From: Lucifugimonas sp038150225
Lineage (GTDB): Bacteria > Chloroflexota > Dehalococcoidia > Lucifugimonadales > Lucifugimonadaceae
Direction of reading: 5' to 3'
DNA: 45,510 nucleotides
Assembly: GCA_038150225.1 (NCBI GenBank)
Contig: JAYQWG010000018.1
Coordinates: forward strand, 1 to 45,510
Shown piece by piece: positions 6,952 to 15,627 of the stretch. Below the pieces are notes generated by a model. That model was not told the origin of the DNA and searched no databases. It worked only from the letters and a program-made list of their open reading frames with translations. Position numbers and translations under genes: made by a program. The stretch's first letter is position 1, and every line of letters starts with the position of its first letter.

Positions 6952-8859
6952 GTGACAACGAAATCACTGACATTCCCAAGAGTCTTCCCAAGGCCTAAGT
7001 CTCCGACCGGCATTTGGAGCTGGATCGGTACCGTCGATCACAAGCGAATCGGAACGATGTACGGAATCACATCGTTTATATGGTTCATTGTGGGTGGTAT
7101 TGAAGCCTTGCTGATTCGAGCACAGCTGACCGGAGCAGAAAGTACTCTGATAGGCCCGGAAACCTACAACCAACTATTTACGATGCATGGCACGACCATG
7201 ATCTTTCTGGTTATCATGCCGCTTTCTGCTGCGTTCTTCAACTGGCTCATACCGTTGCAAATCGGTGCTAGAGACGTAGCGTTTCCTCGTTTGAACGCAA
7301 TGAGTTTCTGGATCTTCCTGTCCGGTTCTCTTCTGCTCAACGCCTCGTGGGTTACCGGTAATGCTCCAAACGGTGGTTGGTTCGGTTACGCACCTAACTC
7401 CGGTGCGACGTTTAACCCCGGAATGGGAATGACCTACTGGATTGTTGGACTAAACATCCTTGGTGTTGCTTCAATCGCCGCTGGTCTAAACTTCATCGTC
7501 ACTATCATCAACATGCGTGCCCCTGGCATGACCATGTTCAAGCTCCCAGTCTTTACTTGGATGACCCTCATTACCTCGGTTCTTATCGTTCTTGCGATGC
7601 CGATTCTGGCAGTAGCAGGTATCCAGCTCCAGACTGACCGACTTTATGGCACTCACTTCTTCGACTCGCTCGCTGGTGGAGACCCGGTCATGTGGCAGCA
7701 CATCTTCTGGTTGTTCGGTCACCCAGAGGTTTATATCCTGATTCTTCCTGCAATGGGTATCGTTTCCGAAGTACTTCCGACATTCGCTCGAAAGCCTCTA
7801 TTCGGTTACCCGTTTGTCATCTTCGCTGGTGCGGTAATTGCATTCATGGGTTGGTTCGTATGGAGCCACCACATGTTCACTGTTGGGCTTGGCCCAGCCG
7901 CCAATACCGCGTTCTCGGTATCTACGATGCTTATCGCAGTTCCGACTGGCGTGAAAATTTTCAACTGGCTCGGGACGTTGTGGGGCGGAAACATTCGCTT
8001 CACCACAGCGATGCTGTTTTCAGTGTCATTTATTGCGATGTTCACAATTGGTGGTCTTAGCGGCGTAATACACGCCTCACCACCGACCGACGCCCAACAG
8101 CAGGACACGTACTTCGTAGTTGCTCATTTCCACTACGTACTGGTCGGTGGTGCGCTTCTCGGTATCTTCTCGGGAATATATTTTTGGTGGCCAAAATTCA
8201 CCGGTTGGTTCCTGAACGAGAAACTCGGAAAACTCAACTGGTTCTTAATGATCGTCGGAATGAACCTCCAGTTCGGTCCGATGCACTGGCTTGGCATGGA
8301 CGGTATGCCTCGCCGAATTTACACCTACGCTGAAAACATGGGCTGGGAAGGTTCAAACCTCGCAGCGACTATCGGTGGATTCATCCTAGCTCTCGGTGTG
8401 CTGGTGTTCATCATCAACTTCTTCGTCTCACGGGCTCAGCGAGTTGAAGCACCAGCAGACCCTTGGGATGGTCGAACACTTGAGTGGGCGACTTCGTCAC
8501 CTCCGCCACCATGGGACTTCGATGAAATCCCCCAGGTTGAGTACCGTGATGACTTCTGGTTCAAGAAGCACCCTGAGACCATTGCTGAGTATTATCACAA
8601 CGATCACGACGAAGTTCCTTCGGGAGCTCAGTTGGACGATGAAGAGGGAACTCCTGTCGTCACTGGTGGAGCAGATGACCATGGTCACAGCACGCCTCAC
8701 CTGCCTGACATGTCGTACTACCCGTTAATCCTTTCGCTAGGCACAGCGATCTTCGGTATCGGCTTCCTAACCCACTGGGGTGTGATCGTTGCCGGTGCTC
8801 CAATCTTCATCTGGGGACTCCTCGGCTGGTCGATGGAACCCGTGAATGACCCTGAGTAG
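6952..8859 (+). CDS. coxA: Cytochrome c oxidase subunit I
   Basis: 635 aa catalytic subunit of an aa3/caa3-type oxidase, reducing O2 to water and pumping protons in the cytoplasmic membrane. It has the CuB ligand and cross-linked tyrosine in H257-PEV-Y261, the CuB pair H306-H307 in SHHMFTVG, and the haem ligands H392 and H394 in HFHYV. Glu259 in GHPEV marks an A1-type D-channel enzyme. After the twelve core helices there is a charged, His-rich linker and two extra hydrophobic segments near the C-terminus. The GTG start at 6952 is supported by GGAG about 8 nt upstream. It lies 51 nt after coxB. Confidence 0.97.
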   Translation: MTTKSLTFPRVFPRPKSPTGIWSWIGTVDHKRIGTMYGITSFIWFIVGGIEALLIRAQLTGAESTLIGPETYNQLFTMHGTTMIFLVIMPLSAAFFNWLIPLQIGARDVAFPRLNAMSFWIFLSGSLLLNASWVTGNAPNGGWFGYAPNSGATFNPGMGMTYWIVGLNILGVASIAAGLNFIVTIINMRAPGMTMFKLPVFTWMTLITSVLIVLAMPILAVAGIQLQTDRLYGTHFFDSLAGGDPVMWQHIFWLFGHPEVYILILPAMGIVSEVLPTFARKPLFGYPFVIFAGAVIAFMGWFVWSHHMFTVGLGPAANTAFSVSTMLIAVPTGVKIFNWLGTLWGGNIRFTTAMLFSVSFIAMFTIGGLSGVIHASPPTDAQQQDTYFVVAHFHYVLVGGALLGIFSGIYFWWPKFTGWFLNEKLGKLNWFLMIVGMNLQFGPMHWLGMDGMPRRIYTYAENMGWEGSNLAATIGGFILALGVLVFIINFFVSRAQRVEAPADPWDGRTLEWATSSPPPPWDFDEIPQVEYRDDFWFKKHPETIAEYYHNDHDEVPSGAQLDDEEGTPVVTGGADDHGHSTPHLPDMSYYPLILSLGTAIFGIGFLTHWGVIVAGAPIFIWGLLGWSMEPVNDPE

Positions 8860-8889
8860 CCCACAGTCCTTCTAGAGGAAACAATTACA

Positions 8890-9537
8890 GTGACACAAGC
8901 TGCAGTTTCAAATACCCACGGTTCCGAAGAGCATCACAGTTCCACGGGCCTGGACAACCGAAAGCTCATGATGTGGGCTTTCTTGGCATCGGACGTGATG
9001 TTCTTTGGAACTTTCATTGCCACTTACCTCGTTTACCGCGGTAAGAGCCTGGTCGGTCCATACCCTTCAGAAGTTCTAGATATCCCTATTACGACGGTAT
9101 CGACTTTCGTCCTTTTAATGAGTTCACTCGCAATGGTTCTTGGTCTTCACTTCGTGAAAGCGGGCGAGAAAAATAAGGGAACGTTCTGGATCGGTGCAGT
9201 CGTGATTCTGGGTCTGGTGTTTATGGGATTCCAGGTTTATGAATTCAATCACTTCGCACACTTGGGCCTTACACCTAGAACGAATATGTTCGGCACGACG
9301 TTCTTCATTCTTACGGGTATCCACGGAGCTCACGTAACTATTGGTGTTCTATGGATGGCGTTCCTTGCCTACGGAAACCATGTCGGTTCTCTACGCAAGG
9401 ACAACGCGATCGATCTGGAAATGGCCGGGCTTTACTGGCACTTTGTCGATATCGTATGGATTGTCATCTTCACGGTTATTTACCTGATCTCGGCAAACGA
9501 CACACCACCTCCTGGAATGGAGTCGATTCTTCACTAA
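8890..9537 (+). CDS. coxC: Cytochrome c oxidase subunit III
   Basis: 215 aa membrane protein with about five helices, the short bacterial form of subunit III, which stabilises subunit I. Recognisable features are the N-terminal helix MMWAFLASDVMFFGTFIATY, GIHGAHVTIGVLWM in the middle and GLYWHFVDIVWIVIF near the end, where the conserved WHFVD motif lies. The start is a GTG at 8890, preceded by AGAGGA. It lies 30 nt downstream of coxA. Confidence 0.96.
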   Translation: MTQAAVSNTHGSEEHHSSTGLDNRKLMMWAFLASDVMFFGTFIATYLVYRGKSLVGPYPSEVLDIPITTVSTFVLLMSSLAMVLGLHFVKAGEKNKGTFWIGAVVILGLVFMGFQVYEFNHFAHLGLTPRTNMFGTTFFILTGIHGAHVTIGVLWMAFLAYGNHVGSLRKDNAIDLEMAGLYWHFVDIVWIVIFTVIYLISANDTPPPGMESILH

Positions 9538-9572
9538 AGGTGAGAATTACGGTCTTTGGCAGGAAGGCACAA

Positions 9573-10016
9573 ATGGCAAATCTCTGGCAAAAATTTACGT
9601 ATTACAAAGGCAACGGTTGGTGGAACCTTCCAGAGTCTGAGGCAGCACAGCCTAACCCTCAACATGAGGGTCCTATTGGTGGTCCTTGGTTGATGAACTG
9701 GTGGAACTGGTTGACTTATGGTGGTAGGGGTCATGCAGGTCCCAGGTTCTACTGGGGCGTCGGATTCTTCCTAGCAGCTGTAACCCTCATCGAAGTTTGG
9801 GCATTCGGTTGGGAATGGCTGGGGGTATTTTTCATCCCACTGCTGTTGTTCCTGTCAGTTTTAAAATTCGTCGGCGTGGTTGCCTACTTCATGCACCTGC
9901 GTTTCGATAACAGGTTCTACACTTATACGTTTGTGTCGGCGATGATTGTCGGTATTGCGATTTTCACAGCTTTGATGTTACTGGTTGAGTATGCTCACCA
10001 GAAGCCACTGTTCTAA
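9573..10016 (+). CDS. coxD: Cytochrome c oxidase subunit IV (prokaryotic type)
   Basis: 147 aa from the ATG at 9573, which has a strong AGGAAGG ribosome-binding site at 9561-9567. The soluble, Trp-rich N-terminal stretch (about 60 residues) is followed by three hydrophobic segments. The second and third contain VLKFVGVVAYFMHLRFD and a C-terminal LMLLVEY, the pattern of the small prokaryotic subunit IV family (COX4_pro). It is the last gene of the coxBACD unit, 35 nt after coxC and directly before a strong terminator. Confidence 0.88.
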   Translation: MANLWQKFTYYKGNGWWNLPESEAAQPNPQHEGPIGGPWLMNWWNWLTYGGRGHAGPRFYWGVGFFLAAVTLIEVWAFGWEWLGVFFIPLLLFLSVLKFVGVVAYFMHLRFDNRFYTYTFVSAMIVGIAIFTALMLLVEYAHQKPLF

Positions 10017-10032
10017 AAGCATCGTAAAAAAT

Positions 10033-10069
10033 AAAACGGACCTGACAAATTTCAGGTCCGTTTTATTTT
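10033..10069 (+). terminator. Rho-independent terminator of coxBACD
   Basis: A perfect 13-bp stem, AAAACGGACCTGA paired with its complement at 10052-10064, closes a 6-nt loop and runs into TTTTATTTT. It begins 17 nt after the coxD stop, so ctaG probably needs its own promoter or readthrough. Confidence 0.93.
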
Positions 10070-10102
10070 GCGTATTTTCCAACTGCACTCTAATCTCAAG
10101 TA

Positions 10103-11008
10103 ATGGACTCAAATTCCGAAGTTGAACTGATCAAAAGTTTTGGCGATTTCGCATTCGCCTGGGATTTCAGCTCTCCTCCCGCAGTAGGGTTTCTACTAGT
10201 AGCGGCCACCTATCTTGTCGGAAGTGCTCGCCTCGCACTCAGATCACGCCCAGGCAGCGAATTCTGGTCTAAGTTGGTAGCCAGTGTTGCTGGATTCCTG
10301 TTATTGGCAGTTTCTCTGGCCGGTCCATTCGATTACTACTCGGGTGAACTTTTTGCAGCGCACATGTCACAGCACTTGCTCATCGCGATGATTGCTGCAC
10401 CCCTCTTACTTATCGCTCAACCAATGCCTGCGTACATCTGGGCTCTACCGAGACCACTTCGAATCGGCGCAGGGACAGCGCTGACTAGCAACGGACGATT
10501 CATGCGTGTGATGCGCTTCCTCACACGCCCTGTGGTTGCCCTACCACTGTTTCTTGGGACTTTGTACGGCTGGCACATCCCGGAGGCTTACAACAGCTCG
10601 CTCACCAACGACTGGCTGCACCTGTTCATGCACTTCACGATGTTCACGACGGCTGTGTTGTTCTGGTGGCCAATTGTTGGACCTCCACCGATTCGCTCTC
10701 AGCTGAGCCATCCTCAACGGATCGTTTACCTGCTCCTCATAGTTACGCCAACGGCCTTACTGGCTGCGATCATCACACTCTCTAAGTCGGTGATATTCGA
10801 CTTCTATTTGGATTCACCCGGTCACTTCGCATGGTCGCCTGGCGAGGACCAACGTGTTGGAGGATTGCTCATGTGGATCCCCGGCAACTTTGTTTACCTC
10901 GCAACTATGACCGTCCTGTTCTTCCAGTGGTTCAAAGAAGAAGAGCGAAAAAATATGAGAAGACCTCGACGTCGCCGACCGAGCGGTCAATCTGAGAAGA
11001 AAAATTGA
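10103..11008 (+). CDS. ctaG: Cytochrome c oxidase assembly factor CtaG (caa3 type)
   Basis: 301 aa polytopic membrane protein of the caa3_CtaG family, needed to assemble the oxidase encoded just upstream. The typical HMSQHLLIAMIAAPLLL segment and later LYGWHIPEAYN and WLHLFMHFTMFTTAVLFWWP are visible, with about seven membrane helices in all. The C-terminus is a basic tail rich in Arg and Lys. The gene follows the cox terminator. Its TGA overlaps the TTG start of the acylphosphatase relic. Confidence 0.93.
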   Translation: MDSNSEVELIKSFGDFAFAWDFSSPPAVGFLLVAATYLVGSARLALRSRPGSEFWSKLVASVAGFLLLAVSLAGPFDYYSGELFAAHMSQHLLIAMIAAPLLLIAQPMPAYIWALPRPLRIGAGTALTSNGRFMRVMRFLTRPVVALPLFLGTLYGWHIPEAYNSSLTNDWLHLFMHFTMFTTAVLFWWPIVGPPPIRSQLSHPQRIVYLLLIVTPTALLAAIITLSKSVIFDFYLDSPGHFAWSPGEDQRVGGLLMWIPGNFVYLATMTVLFFQWFKEEERKNMRRPRRRRPSGQSEKKN

Positions 11009-11295
11009 GTGAACCAGGAATCATCTCCGTCAGAGCGATCGTTACCGGTCGCGTTCAGCGCGTCGGGTTCCGAGGATTTATTGCGAAAACAGCGATGAAT
11101 CGCAACTTGTCATGATGGGTTCGCAACCGAGAAGACGGTTCCGTTGAGTTCGAGGCGCACGGCGACCAGATGCGGATCGATGAGTTGCTAAAGGTCGCGA
11201 GAAAAGGTCCATTCATCGCTCGCGTGGATTCGCTAGAACTCGAGCAAATAAAAACCCCCGTCGATATTGACGAGGGTTTCGTGATTGCGGACTAA
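11005..11295 (+). pseudogene. acyP: Acylphosphatase relic with an in-frame TGA
   Basis: A 96-codon frame beginning at a TTG that overlaps the ctaG stop. The translation matches acylphosphatase, a small cytosolic enzyme that hydrolyses acyl phosphates: GRVQRVGFRGF (substrate loop with catalytic Arg), then WVRNREDGSVE (catalytic Asn), and later KGPFIARVDSL. Codon 37 (11113-11115) is TGA exactly where the family has the Gly of GWVRN, one base away from GGA. The loop glycine of VQGVGFR is also replaced by Arg. Two damaging changes suggest a real decaying gene. No clean start gives the full domain without the stop. Confidence 0.85.
11247..11278 (-). terminator. Terminator for the minus-strand 155-aa gene, inside acylphosphatase coding DNA
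   Basis: On the minus strand the hairpin AAACCCTCGTC/GACGGGGGTTT (one mismatch, 6-nt loop) is followed by TTTTTATTT. It starts about 25 nt after the stop of the 155-aa gene. It lies within the 3' part of the acylphosphatase frame on the opposite strand. Confidence 0.75.
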
Positions 11296-11303
11296 ACGAA
11301 TCT

Positions 11304-11771
11304 TTAGGAAGAGCGTCGGCGCCTGCGCGAGACCGCTCGCTTGATGAAGTACTCGTTCTCCTGGTCAAGCATCCTTCGCAGAATGTCGTCCGAAAGGTTC
11401 TTCAGGTAAATAACGCTGGCCCAGGCTGTGGTGAGTCCCGACTGGATTTCCTCCAGGGTCATGGCCTTGTTGCCATTAGCGAGAATCAACTTGAAGACAG
11501 CCTCTGTGATAGGAGTGCCAGGAAGCAGGAAGTCTGGCTCTTTTGAGCAAACGTTACCCATCACCTTCATGTAATCGGCCGCTGGAGCAAACCCGCCTGG
11601 AGTTTTGCTGTCGTCTACAACCGCTTTTCCTGCGGCAGACAGCCGTGTGTAAACGGCATACGCGAAAGACCTGCCTGAGGCATCGAATGCTTTTGCATCA
11701 ACCTGGTACTTAGGATCCTCTTGCGGTTCCTGTGGAGTCTGCTGGTCGAGTTCTTCTGTCTGGTTAGTCAT
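11304..11771 (-). CDS. Protein of unknown function, 155 aa
   Basis: I do not recognise the family. The N-terminal 25 residues are acidic and rich in Gln and Pro, probably disordered. Residues about 30-135 look folded and mostly helical, with segments such as SFAYAVYTRLSAAGK and MTLEEIQSGLTTAWASVIYL. The C-terminus ends in a run of five arginines and two serines. No signal peptide or membrane helix is visible, so it is cytoplasmic. The strongly basic tail could bind nucleic acid, which is only an inference. It lies about 39 nt downstream of moeA on the same strand and has its own terminator. Confidence 0.7.
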   Translation of the reverse strand: MTNQTEELDQQTPQEPQEDPKYQVDAKAFDASGRSFAYAVYTRLSAAGKAVVDDSKTPGGFAPAADYMKVMGNVCSKEPDFLLPGTPITEAVFKLILANGNKAMTLEEIQSGLTTAWASVIYLKNLSDDILRRMLDQENEYFIKRAVSRRRRRSS

Positions 11772-11810
11772 ATTGTTTCAGGCACGCGTTACCGCGCCGT
11801 ACTTGTTTGT

Positions 11811-13121
11811 TTAGAAAATATCGTCGGGCCAGTCGAGCATCTCGACGGTGGCAATCTCGCCTGCATCAATCATACCAATGTCATCGGGACAAATGGCGAG
11901 ACCGTTCGCTAGTGCCATTGATCTGAGTACACCGGAGCTCTGATTTCCGGTAGATCGCGCCCTGTATTGACCGCTTTCGTCGGTGTAAACCTGAACCCTG
12001 GCATAAACCCTACGACCGTCATGATTGGTGACAGGGTCGTCCATAATTGCCTGCACTGAAGATTTGGCACGATCAGGCTTGCCCATCATCTTTCGCAGCG
12101 CGCTGCGTCCAAATTGTTCAAAAGCAACCATCGCACTCACAGGATTGCCTGGGAGTCCGAGGTGGGGCACTTTTTTACCGTCACTACGCTCAAGTACTCC
12201 AAAGGCCAAAGGTTTGGCAGGGCGCATCCGAACCGACCATAGGGCTATCTCGCCTTTTGACGAAAGAACGTCTTTTACGACGTCATAGTCGCCCTTGGAA
12301 ACACCAGCAGAGGTAACGACCAGGTCTGCATCCATTGCCTCGTCGAGAGCCGCCTGCAGTGATTCGATCGTGTCTTTGGCGATTCCCATGATTCTGGGTT
12401 GACCACCGTACTTGGTGACCATAGAAGCGATGCTGTAGGCGTTCGAGTTGTAAATCTTGCCGGGCTGATGTTCCTCCCCCGGTTGGAGCAGCTCATCGCC
12501 GGTCGAAACTATTGCGACCACCGGACGTCGGAAGGCACTGACTGCATCGAATCCAAGCGAGGCAACTACGCCCAACTCACCAGATCGCAATATTTGACCT
12601 GAAGAGAGAACAGTTTCTCCTTGCTGAACATCCTCACCAGCATCTCGAATGTTCTCAAGATGCTCGGCAGCCAGGTGAATTCCAATTCTGCTTTGTGCAC
12701 CAGAATCTTTTCGGCGTTCGAGTTCGTCCGTGTCTTCAAACGGGACGACTGCATCAGCCCCGTCCGGAACTGGAGCGCCAGTCATGATTCGGATTGCCGT
12801 CCCTTGTACGACCGGTCGGTCAGGAAGCGCACCAGCAGCAACCGTCCTAATTACTTCGAGCTCTACAGGTGATTCGGTTGAAGCATCGGTCACGTCCGCC
12901 TTACGGACTGCGTAACCGTCCATCGCTGAGTTCGGCAGCGGAGGAATATTGAATCCCGCCACCATGTCTTCGGCTAAAACTTGTCCAAGCGCTTCCGTAA
13001 GAGGGACATGCTCCGCAGGAAGCCGCTCGAAATAGGAGAGTATTCGTTCACGAGCTTCCTCGACGCTCAACATTTCAGCGTCGTAGTGATGCCGGTGTGG
13101 TCGTTCCTTTGGATGACTCAT
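11811..13121 (-). CDS. moeA: Molybdopterin molybdotransferase MoeA
   Basis: 436 aa from the ATG at 13121. It inserts molybdate into adenylated molybdopterin, the last step in making the cofactor. Typical motifs are PPLPNSAMDGYAVR, RIMTGAPVPDGADAVVPFE, VAIVSTGDELLQPGE, VVTSAGVSKGDYD and the active-site LGLPGNPVSAMVAFEQF. The short MSHPKER N-terminus is His-rich. The start region lies 8 nt past the pheT stop; an in-frame ATG at 13148 would overlap pheT. Linkage to pheST is unusual and is probably plain co-transcription. Confidence 0.95.
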   Translation of the reverse strand: MSHPKERPHRHHYDAEMLSVEEARERILSYFERLPAEHVPLTEALGQVLAEDMVAGFNIPPLPNSAMDGYAVRKADVTDASTESPVELEVIRTVAAGALPDRPVVQGTAIRIMTGAPVPDGADAVVPFEDTDELERRKDSGAQSRIGIHLAAEHLENIRDAGEDVQQGETVLSSGQILRSGELGVVASLGFDAVSAFRRPVVAIVSTGDELLQPGEEHQPGKIYNSNAYSIASMVTKYGGQPRIMGIAKDTIESLQAALDEAMDADLVVTSAGVSKGDYDVVKDVLSSKGEIALWSVRMRPAKPLAFGVLERSDGKKVPHLGLPGNPVSAMVAFEQFGRSALRKMMGKPDRAKSSVQAIMDDPVTNHDGRRVYARVQVYTDESGQYRARSTGNQSSGVLRSMALANGLAICPDDIGMIDAGEIATVEMLDWPDDIF

Positions 13122-13128
13122 GAGTGAC

Positions 13129-15549
13129 TTAAGATCGCAGTTCCGCACCCAGCTCGTTCGAAAGCTGTTTCAGGATTTGTGACTCAACTTTAGCTACCTG
13201 ATCTGTGGTCAACGTTTTGTTAGGTGACTGGTAAATCAGCCTGATTGCAACGGCTTTCTTACCCTCTGGAACGCCCTTGCCCTCGAACACATCAAATACG
13301 GTAGCTGAGGTCACAAGTCGGTTGCGCTTGGATATCTCCACTATCTTCGCTGCTGACGCAGAAGAATCAAGGACAAGCGAAAGGTCACGGTGAGATGCAG
13401 GAAGTCGAACAAAGTCGTCGAACTTTCCTTTTCCTGTGACTTTCAATACCTCGAGTAGAGCTGCGAGATTTATCTCAAACATTGCGGCAAGTGGGACTTC
13501 GGGTTCAAACGAATCGAACACATCCGGAAGTACCTCGCCAACTATTCCAATCTCTAAGTGGTTGGCTTTCGGCACTTTCACGATCGCGGTTCTGCCGGGA
13601 GAGAAAGTCGCATCTTCAATAGGTTCGAATACTGCTTCAATACCAAGTTGCTCCAGGACAACTTCAACCGCACCTTTTGCGTCATAGAAATCCGAGATTT
13701 CGCCTGAAGCATCCCAATGCAATTCAGATCGCGGTCCGGCAAATGCTCCCGCAACCATTTGGCGTTCTTCCGGGAGTCCTTCACCGTAGTCAAGGAACAC
13801 TCTGCCAGCCTCGAACATTGCGATCGGATCTCTCCAGGTTCGAGAGTTCCTCGCAACAGTCTCGAGTACCGCTTCTCGCAAAGTTCGACGCATAACAGCG
13901 TACTCAGCGCTGATCGGGTTCCTAAGTCGGATGAAATTAGGTGTGTCTTCGGGTAGTCGAACTTTGGACTCGCCACTCTCAGTAGTCGAGGCGTAGCTGA
14001 TCATTTCCTGAAGACCGGCTTCAGAAAGTATGTCCACAACCGTCTGGCGCAGATCCATTGCTGGCTGAGGCTGCCATTGTGGCGGGCGACCACCAAGAGT
14101 GGTGGTAGGAATGTTGTCGTACCCAACGATTCGGGCGAATTCCTCGACAAGGTCTTCCGGTATAGAAATATCGTTACGCCAGTACGGGATTTCTACGTCC
14201 CAGCCTGATCCGTTGGAGTTGAGCTTGAATCCCAGGATCGAGAGTGTTTTCTCAATCTGAGATTCTTCGAACTGCACACCTAGAACGCGCTCGATGTGGG
14301 CTTTATCCAGCCGAACACTTTCCTGCTCAGTACCTTTACCCGGGTATTCATCGATGATGCCCTTGGCGACCTCACCCCCGGCTATCTCAGCGATGAGCTT
14401 GGTTGCGCGCCGCAAACCTACCTCAGAAAGTCCTGTTCGTAGGCCTTTCTCGAAACGAAGAGTCGCTTGCGAAGCTAACTCAAGCGTTCGGGCGGTTCGG
14501 CGGTTGTTCACTCCATGGAACGTTGCTGACTCGAGAAGAACGTTTGTAGTGGCATCAGAAATTTCCGAGTTCTCGCCACCCATAACCCCTGCGAGACCAA
14601 TCCCTCGCTTCGGATCCGCAATGAGAAGCATCTCCTCATCGAGTTTTCGATCCTGACCATCTAGCGTCGTAAGAACTTCACCCTTATATGCTCTGCGAAC
14701 AATTACTTTGTGATCAACCACTTTGTCGTAATCGAACGCGTGCAAAGGTTGTCCCAGCTCGAACATCACGAAGTTGGTGATATCGACCAGGTTGTTTATT
14801 GGTCGTTCTCCAATTGCGAGGAGCTTTTCCTGAAGCCATTTCGGTGACGGACCAATTTTGACTCCCTGAATGACAGTGGCTGTGTATCTAGGGCACAGGT
14901 CTGGATCTGCAATCTCAACAGATGCGAGTGAATTCACATCCGGCCCGGTCTCTTCGTAGCTTAGATCAGGTTCTGTGAGTGGATTGTCAGTGATCGCGGC
15001 AACGTCTCGAGCAACACCAACCACCCCAAGACAATCTGGTCGGTTTGGAGTGAGTTCGATATCCAGCACCGACTCACCTATGATCTCACCGATCGGAGTG
15101 CCAACTTGTGCAGAATCGTCAAGGACGAGAATTCCATCGTGATCTTCACCAATGCCCAGCTCTCGAACTGAACAAACCATGCCTTCGGAAACGACTCCAC
15201 GGATCTTAGATCGCTTCAGCTTTTTCATCGTGCCTGGTTCATCAGCGTAGGCGTCGTGAAGCACCGCACCAATCGACGCGTACGCGATCTTCTGACCCGA
15301 TGCGACGTTGGGTGCACCGCAAACCACTTCAACTGTGTCTGAACCATTGTTGACGGTCACCAGGCGCAGCCGATCAGCGTCTGGGTGAGGTCGAACATCT
15401 TCAACTTGACCTACTACTACGTTGTCGAGCCAACCGGTCTGTTCAATTGAGTCGACTTCATTTCCACCCATCGTTAGCCGGTGAGCAATGTCTTCAAGAC
15501 TCATGTCGAGGTCGACATATTCTTTAAGCCAGGAAACAGGGACTTTCAT
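13129..15549 (-). CDS. pheT: Phenylalanyl-tRNA synthetase beta subunit
   Basis: 806 aa, the normal length for the large bacterial subunit of the (alpha-beta)2 enzyme that charges tRNA-Phe. Domains in order: an N-terminal region (MKVPVSWLKEYVD), a tRNA-binding OB fold (VVVGQVEDVRPHPDADRL) around residues 40-155, the B3/B4 editing region around 215-400 (PINNLVDITNFVMFELGQP and TLDGQDR), B5, a catalytic-like core and the C-terminal ferredoxin-fold anticodon-binding domain starting near FVRLPASHRDLSLVL. It follows pheS by 78 nt. Confidence 0.97.
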   Translation of the reverse strand: MKVPVSWLKEYVDLDMSLEDIAHRLTMGGNEVDSIEQTGWLDNVVVGQVEDVRPHPDADRLRLVTVNNGSDTVEVVCGAPNVASGQKIAYASIGAVLHDAYADEPGTMKKLKRSKIRGVVSEGMVCSVRELGIGEDHDGILVLDDSAQVGTPIGEIIGESVLDIELTPNRPDCLGVVGVARDVAAITDNPLTEPDLSYEETGPDVNSLASVEIADPDLCPRYTATVIQGVKIGPSPKWLQEKLLAIGERPINNLVDITNFVMFELGQPLHAFDYDKVVDHKVIVRRAYKGEVLTTLDGQDRKLDEEMLLIADPKRGIGLAGVMGGENSEISDATTNVLLESATFHGVNNRRTARTLELASQATLRFEKGLRTGLSEVGLRRATKLIAEIAGGEVAKGIIDEYPGKGTEQESVRLDKAHIERVLGVQFEESQIEKTLSILGFKLNSNGSGWDVEIPYWRNDISIPEDLVEEFARIVGYDNIPTTTLGGRPPQWQPQPAMDLRQTVVDILSEAGLQEMISYASTTESGESKVRLPEDTPNFIRLRNPISAEYAVMRRTLREAVLETVARNSRTWRDPIAMFEAGRVFLDYGEGLPEERQMVAGAFAGPRSELHWDASGEISDFYDAKGAVEVVLEQLGIEAVFEPIEDATFSPGRTAIVKVPKANHLEIGIVGEVLPDVFDSFEPEVPLAAMFEINLAALLEVLKVTGKGKFDDFVRLPASHRDLSLVLDSSASAAKIVEISKRNRLVTSATVFDVFEGKGVPEGKKAVAIRLIYQSPNKTLTTDQVAKVESQILKQLSNELGAELRS

Positions 15550-15627
15550 TCAAATTCTCGTTATAGCGAAATAATGACGGGCGGCAAGAACCTGCCCGAG
15601 AGCTGGAACACGGCGCATTCGCCGCTC

